In this document: in pieces, positions 62,570-64,000 of the stretch
Numbering within the stretch: position 1 is the first letter of the stretch
Layout of the letters: the number at the start of each line of letters is the position of its first letter
NCBI RefSeq assembly: GCF_029338355.1
Contig: NZ_CP119802.1
Location: 1,488,001-1,552,000 of the forward strand
Direction of reading: 5' to 3'
Origin: Halosegnis marinus
Lineage (GTDB): Archaea; Halobacteriota; Halobacteria; Halobacteriales; Haloarculaceae
DNA: 64,000 nt
The notes under the pieces: model-generated
Told to the model about the DNA's origin: nothing
The model's input: the letters and a program-made list of their open reading frames with translations, nothing else
Database searches by the model: none
Made by a program: the position numbers and the translations under genes

Positions 62570-62778
62570 GGGTTCCCCTCGCGGACGGGGAAGGCTACCT
62601 CGACGGTCGCCTTGTACTCGGTTACCGCTCCGTTCTCGACCTCCGCGGTCCAGTCCTCGACCTCGACGCCGCGGATGTCGTCTATCGTGTCGTTCGCGCG
62701 CGCGACCGCCTCGTTCGCCGCGTCCTCCCACGACTCCGCCGAGGTGCCGAGCACCTTGATTATCTTCACTGCCGTCAT
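62566..62778 (-). CDS. Dodecin-family protein
   Basis: The 70-residue protein [20 protein letters not shown] has the compact beta-alpha-beta-beta fold of dodecin. Compared with the Halobacterium salinarum dodecin, the flavin-stacking W36 is replaced by G37 (IRGVEV) and Q55 by K56 (EYKATV). It belongs to the GTSxESWEDA subgroup seen in bacteria and archaea, which may bind FMN, CoA or other ligands differently. A TATA-like GGTTAACTATG (about 62804-62814, minus strand) predicts a leaderless transcript. Confidence 0.9.
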   Translation of the reverse strand: MTAVKIIKVLGTSAESWEDAANEAVARANDTIDDIRGVEVEDWTAEVENGAVTEYKATVEVAFPVREGNP

Positions 62779-62862
62779 GGCGGCTCGACGTCGTTCGACA
62801 CGGCGGTTAACTATGCGCGGGCTAGTCGGTCGCGGCGGCGCGCACGAGGAGGTAAGGCCGCG

Positions 62863-63507
62863 CTACCGCGACGCGCAGTAGTCGACGAAGTTCCGCAGGA
62901 TGCGCAGTCCCGTCTCGCCGGACTTCTCGGGGTGGAACTGCGTTCCGAAGACGTTGCCGGCCTCGTTGGCGACGACGGCCGGGAAGTCGACGCCGTAGTC
63001 GGTCGTGGCGACCACCGCGCCGTCGTCGTCGGGGTCCGCGTAGTAGGAGTGGACGAAGTAGGCGTGTTCGCCGTCGACGCCCTCGACGACGGGGTGGTCG
63101 CGCTCGACGGCGAGTTCGTTCCAGCCCATGTGGGGGACCTTCCGCCCCTCGGCGAAGCGGACGTTCCGGCCGGGAATCAGGTCGAGCCCCTCGGCGTCGC
63201 CCTGTCCCGCGCGGTCGGACTCCTCGCTGGAGGTGAGAAGCATCTGCATCCCGAGACAGATGCCGAACAGCGGGCGGCCCGACGCGGCGTACTCGACGAG
63301 CGCGTCGCGTATCGGCTCGGCGTTCTCCATCCCCTCGGCGAACGCGCCGACGCCCGGCAGGACGACGCCGTCGGCCGCGTGGAACGCGTCGGGGTCGTCG
63401 GTGACCTCGACGCTCGCGCCGGCCCGTTCGAGCCCCCGCGTCGCGGAGCGGAGGTTCCCCAGTCCGTAGTCGACGAGGACGACCTCGGCGGCTGTCTGGA
63501 CGCTCAT
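62863..63507 (-). CDS. hisH: Imidazole glycerol phosphate synthase subunit HisH
   Basis: The 214-residue class I glutamine amidotransferase has VDYGLGNLRS (12-21), the nucleophile C84 in GICLGMQ, and H192/E194 in FHPEKS. It supplies ammonia to HisF in histidine synthesis. The gene stands alone; no other his gene is in the window. Confidence 0.94.
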   Translation of the reverse strand: MSVQTAAEVVLVDYGLGNLRSATRGLERAGASVEVTDDPDAFHAADGVVLPGVGAFAEGMENAEPIRDALVEYAASGRPLFGICLGMQMLLTSSEESDRAGQGDAEGLDLIPGRNVRFAEGRKVPHMGWNELAVERDHPVVEGVDGEHAYFVHSYYADPDDDGAVVATTDYGVDFPAVVANEAGNVFGTQFHPEKSGETGLRILRNFVDYCASR

Positions 63508-63573
63508 ACCGTCGCTTGGCGGGGGCGGGTCAAGTCGGTTCCGCCGCCGGCCGTGTCTCCGGTTCGCTGGGGT

Positions 63574-63604
63574 GTTCTATATATACAGAACCGGAATTTT
63601 TATT
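63574..63604 (+). promoter_or_regulatory. Double TATA region upstream of the PhnD-like gene
   Basis: A first element TTCTATATATACAG (about 63575-63588) is framed by GTTCT (63574-63578) and AGAAC (63587-63591). A second, AATTTTTATTG (63594-63604), lies about 34 bases before the ATG. ATACAGAA occurs at 63583-63590 and again at 63611-63618. Confidence 0.5.
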
Positions 63605-63633
63605 GCTGTCATACAGAAGGTTCACCCGTCCGC

Positions 63634-64000
63634 ATGACGAAGCGACGCAATTTCCTCAAGACCGCGGGGGCCGTCGGGGCGGCCGGCCTCATCGCGGGTT
63701 GCAGCGGGAACACGAACAACGGTAGCGACGGCGACGGTGAGGGCGACGGCGAGGGCGACGCCACCGAGACGGCGACGAGCACGCCCGTCCCCTTCGGCGA
63801 CGGTCGGGCGACGTTCTACATGTCCCCCTCGGAGCCGCAGCAGCTCATGGAGGCGCAGTACGCGCCGGTCCAGGAGATGCTGGAATCCGACCTGGACGTC
63901 AACTCCGCGACGCTCCAGTACGCCGCGGGCTACAGCGCGGTGCTCCAGAGCCTCGGCGGCGGCACGGGCGACATCGCCGAGACGGGGCCGTTCGCGGCCG
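63634..64000 (+). CDS. PhnD-like substrate-binding lipoprotein of an ABC transporter, N-terminal part
   Basis: The gene runs off the right edge with 122 codons visible. It begins MTKRRNFLKTAGAVGAAG with a Tat motif (KRRNFLK) and a lipobox LIAGCSG (C23), so it is probably a Tat-exported lipoprotein. After a Gly/Asp-rich linker and a Thr-rich stretch comes FYMSPSEPQQLMEAQYAPVQ, then YSAVLQSLGGGTGDIAETGPFAA. This is the start of phosphate/phosphite/phosphonate-type PhnD proteins. The rest of the transporter is expected downstream of the window. Confidence 0.88.
   Translation, partial: MTKRRNFLKTAGAVGAAGLIAGCSGNTNNGSDGDGEGDGEGDATETATSTPVPFGDGRATFYMSPSEPQQLMEAQYAPVQEMLESDLDVNSATLQYAAGYSAVLQSLGGGTGDIAETGPFAA

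Overview
This window is a piece of haloarchaeal (class Halobacteria) chromosome. The evidence is the very high GC content with GC-rich third codon positions, strongly acidic proteins, and genes preceded by a TATA element about 25-30 bases upstream of an ATG with little or no leader. The gene content agrees: an A-type (archaeal V-type) ATP synthase, a thermosome, aRF1, aIF1A/RIO1, archaeal RPA with its partner, Trm1, Taw1, RbkR and dodecin. I see no rRNA, tRNA, CRISPR array, insertion sequence or plasmid-like region. The genus cannot be fixed from what I can see.

Layout. 1-4.6 kb: the 5' part of an FAD-linked oxidase, a conserved small protein, a ribbon-helix-helix regulator, and the rpa3 operon. 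4.6-14.6 kb: mixed metabolism (amidohydrolase, 1-Cys peroxiredoxin, mannose-1-phosphate guanylyltransferase, atypical SDR), Tfx/TRAM pair, COG2108 radical SAM protein, GtrA, DUF373 protein and prenyl synthase. 14.6-19.5 kb: etfBA, then a membrane-anchored winged-helix regulator divergent from a secreted protein and a pilin-like protein. 19.5-31.3 kb: a quinone-type methyltransferase divergent from the ATP synthase operon atpH-I-K-E-C-F-A-B-x-D, where x is a degenerate KaiC-like protein; then a CNNM/CorC-type protein. 31.3-38.5 kb: thermosome, Pno1/Dim2-like KH protein, a four-gene insert (acidic secreted protein, GNAT, MFS exporter, winged-helix/zinc-ribbon regulator), RIO1 kinase and aIF1A. 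38.5-49.8 kb: alcohol dehydrogenase, DUF460 nuclease-like protein, RNase Z, two repeat-rich secreted proteins, IlvE, RibB, RbkR and Taw1. 49.8-64 kb: two paralogous Tat-exported propeller-like proteins, ArgS, aRF1, Lrp divergent from GlnA, the trm1-yihY-yihY-pap2 cluster, a SWIM-motif protein, dodecin, HisH and the start of a PhnD-like lipoprotein gene.

How the genes work together. Energy metabolism dominates the centre: the electron-transfer flavoprotein and the quinone-type methyltransferase feed the respiratory chain, and the ATP synthase uses the gradient. Information processing is spread through the rest: ssDNA binding (RPA), ribosome assembly (RIO1, KH, aIF1A), tRNA modification and charging (Trm1, Taw1, ArgS), tRNA 3' processing (RNase Z), termination (aRF1) and protein folding (thermosome). 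Flavin supply (RbkR, RibB) and a dodecin-family protein sit in the same window.

Most noteworthy for follow-up: (1) a 38-base perfect intergenic repeat, within a longer similar element, present in exactly the two longest gene-free stretches; (2) a KaiC-like protein with a broken P-loop inside the ATP synthase operon; (3) a membrane-anchored regulator/secreted protein/pilin trio; (4) an array of alternating ACAGAA-type half-sites just upstream of the MFS exporter promoter; (5) candidate operators at the rbkR, ribbon-helix-helix and lrp/glnA promoters; (6) a dodecin without its flavin-stacking Trp and Gln; (7) a guanylyltransferase carrying a palindromic in-frame insertion.
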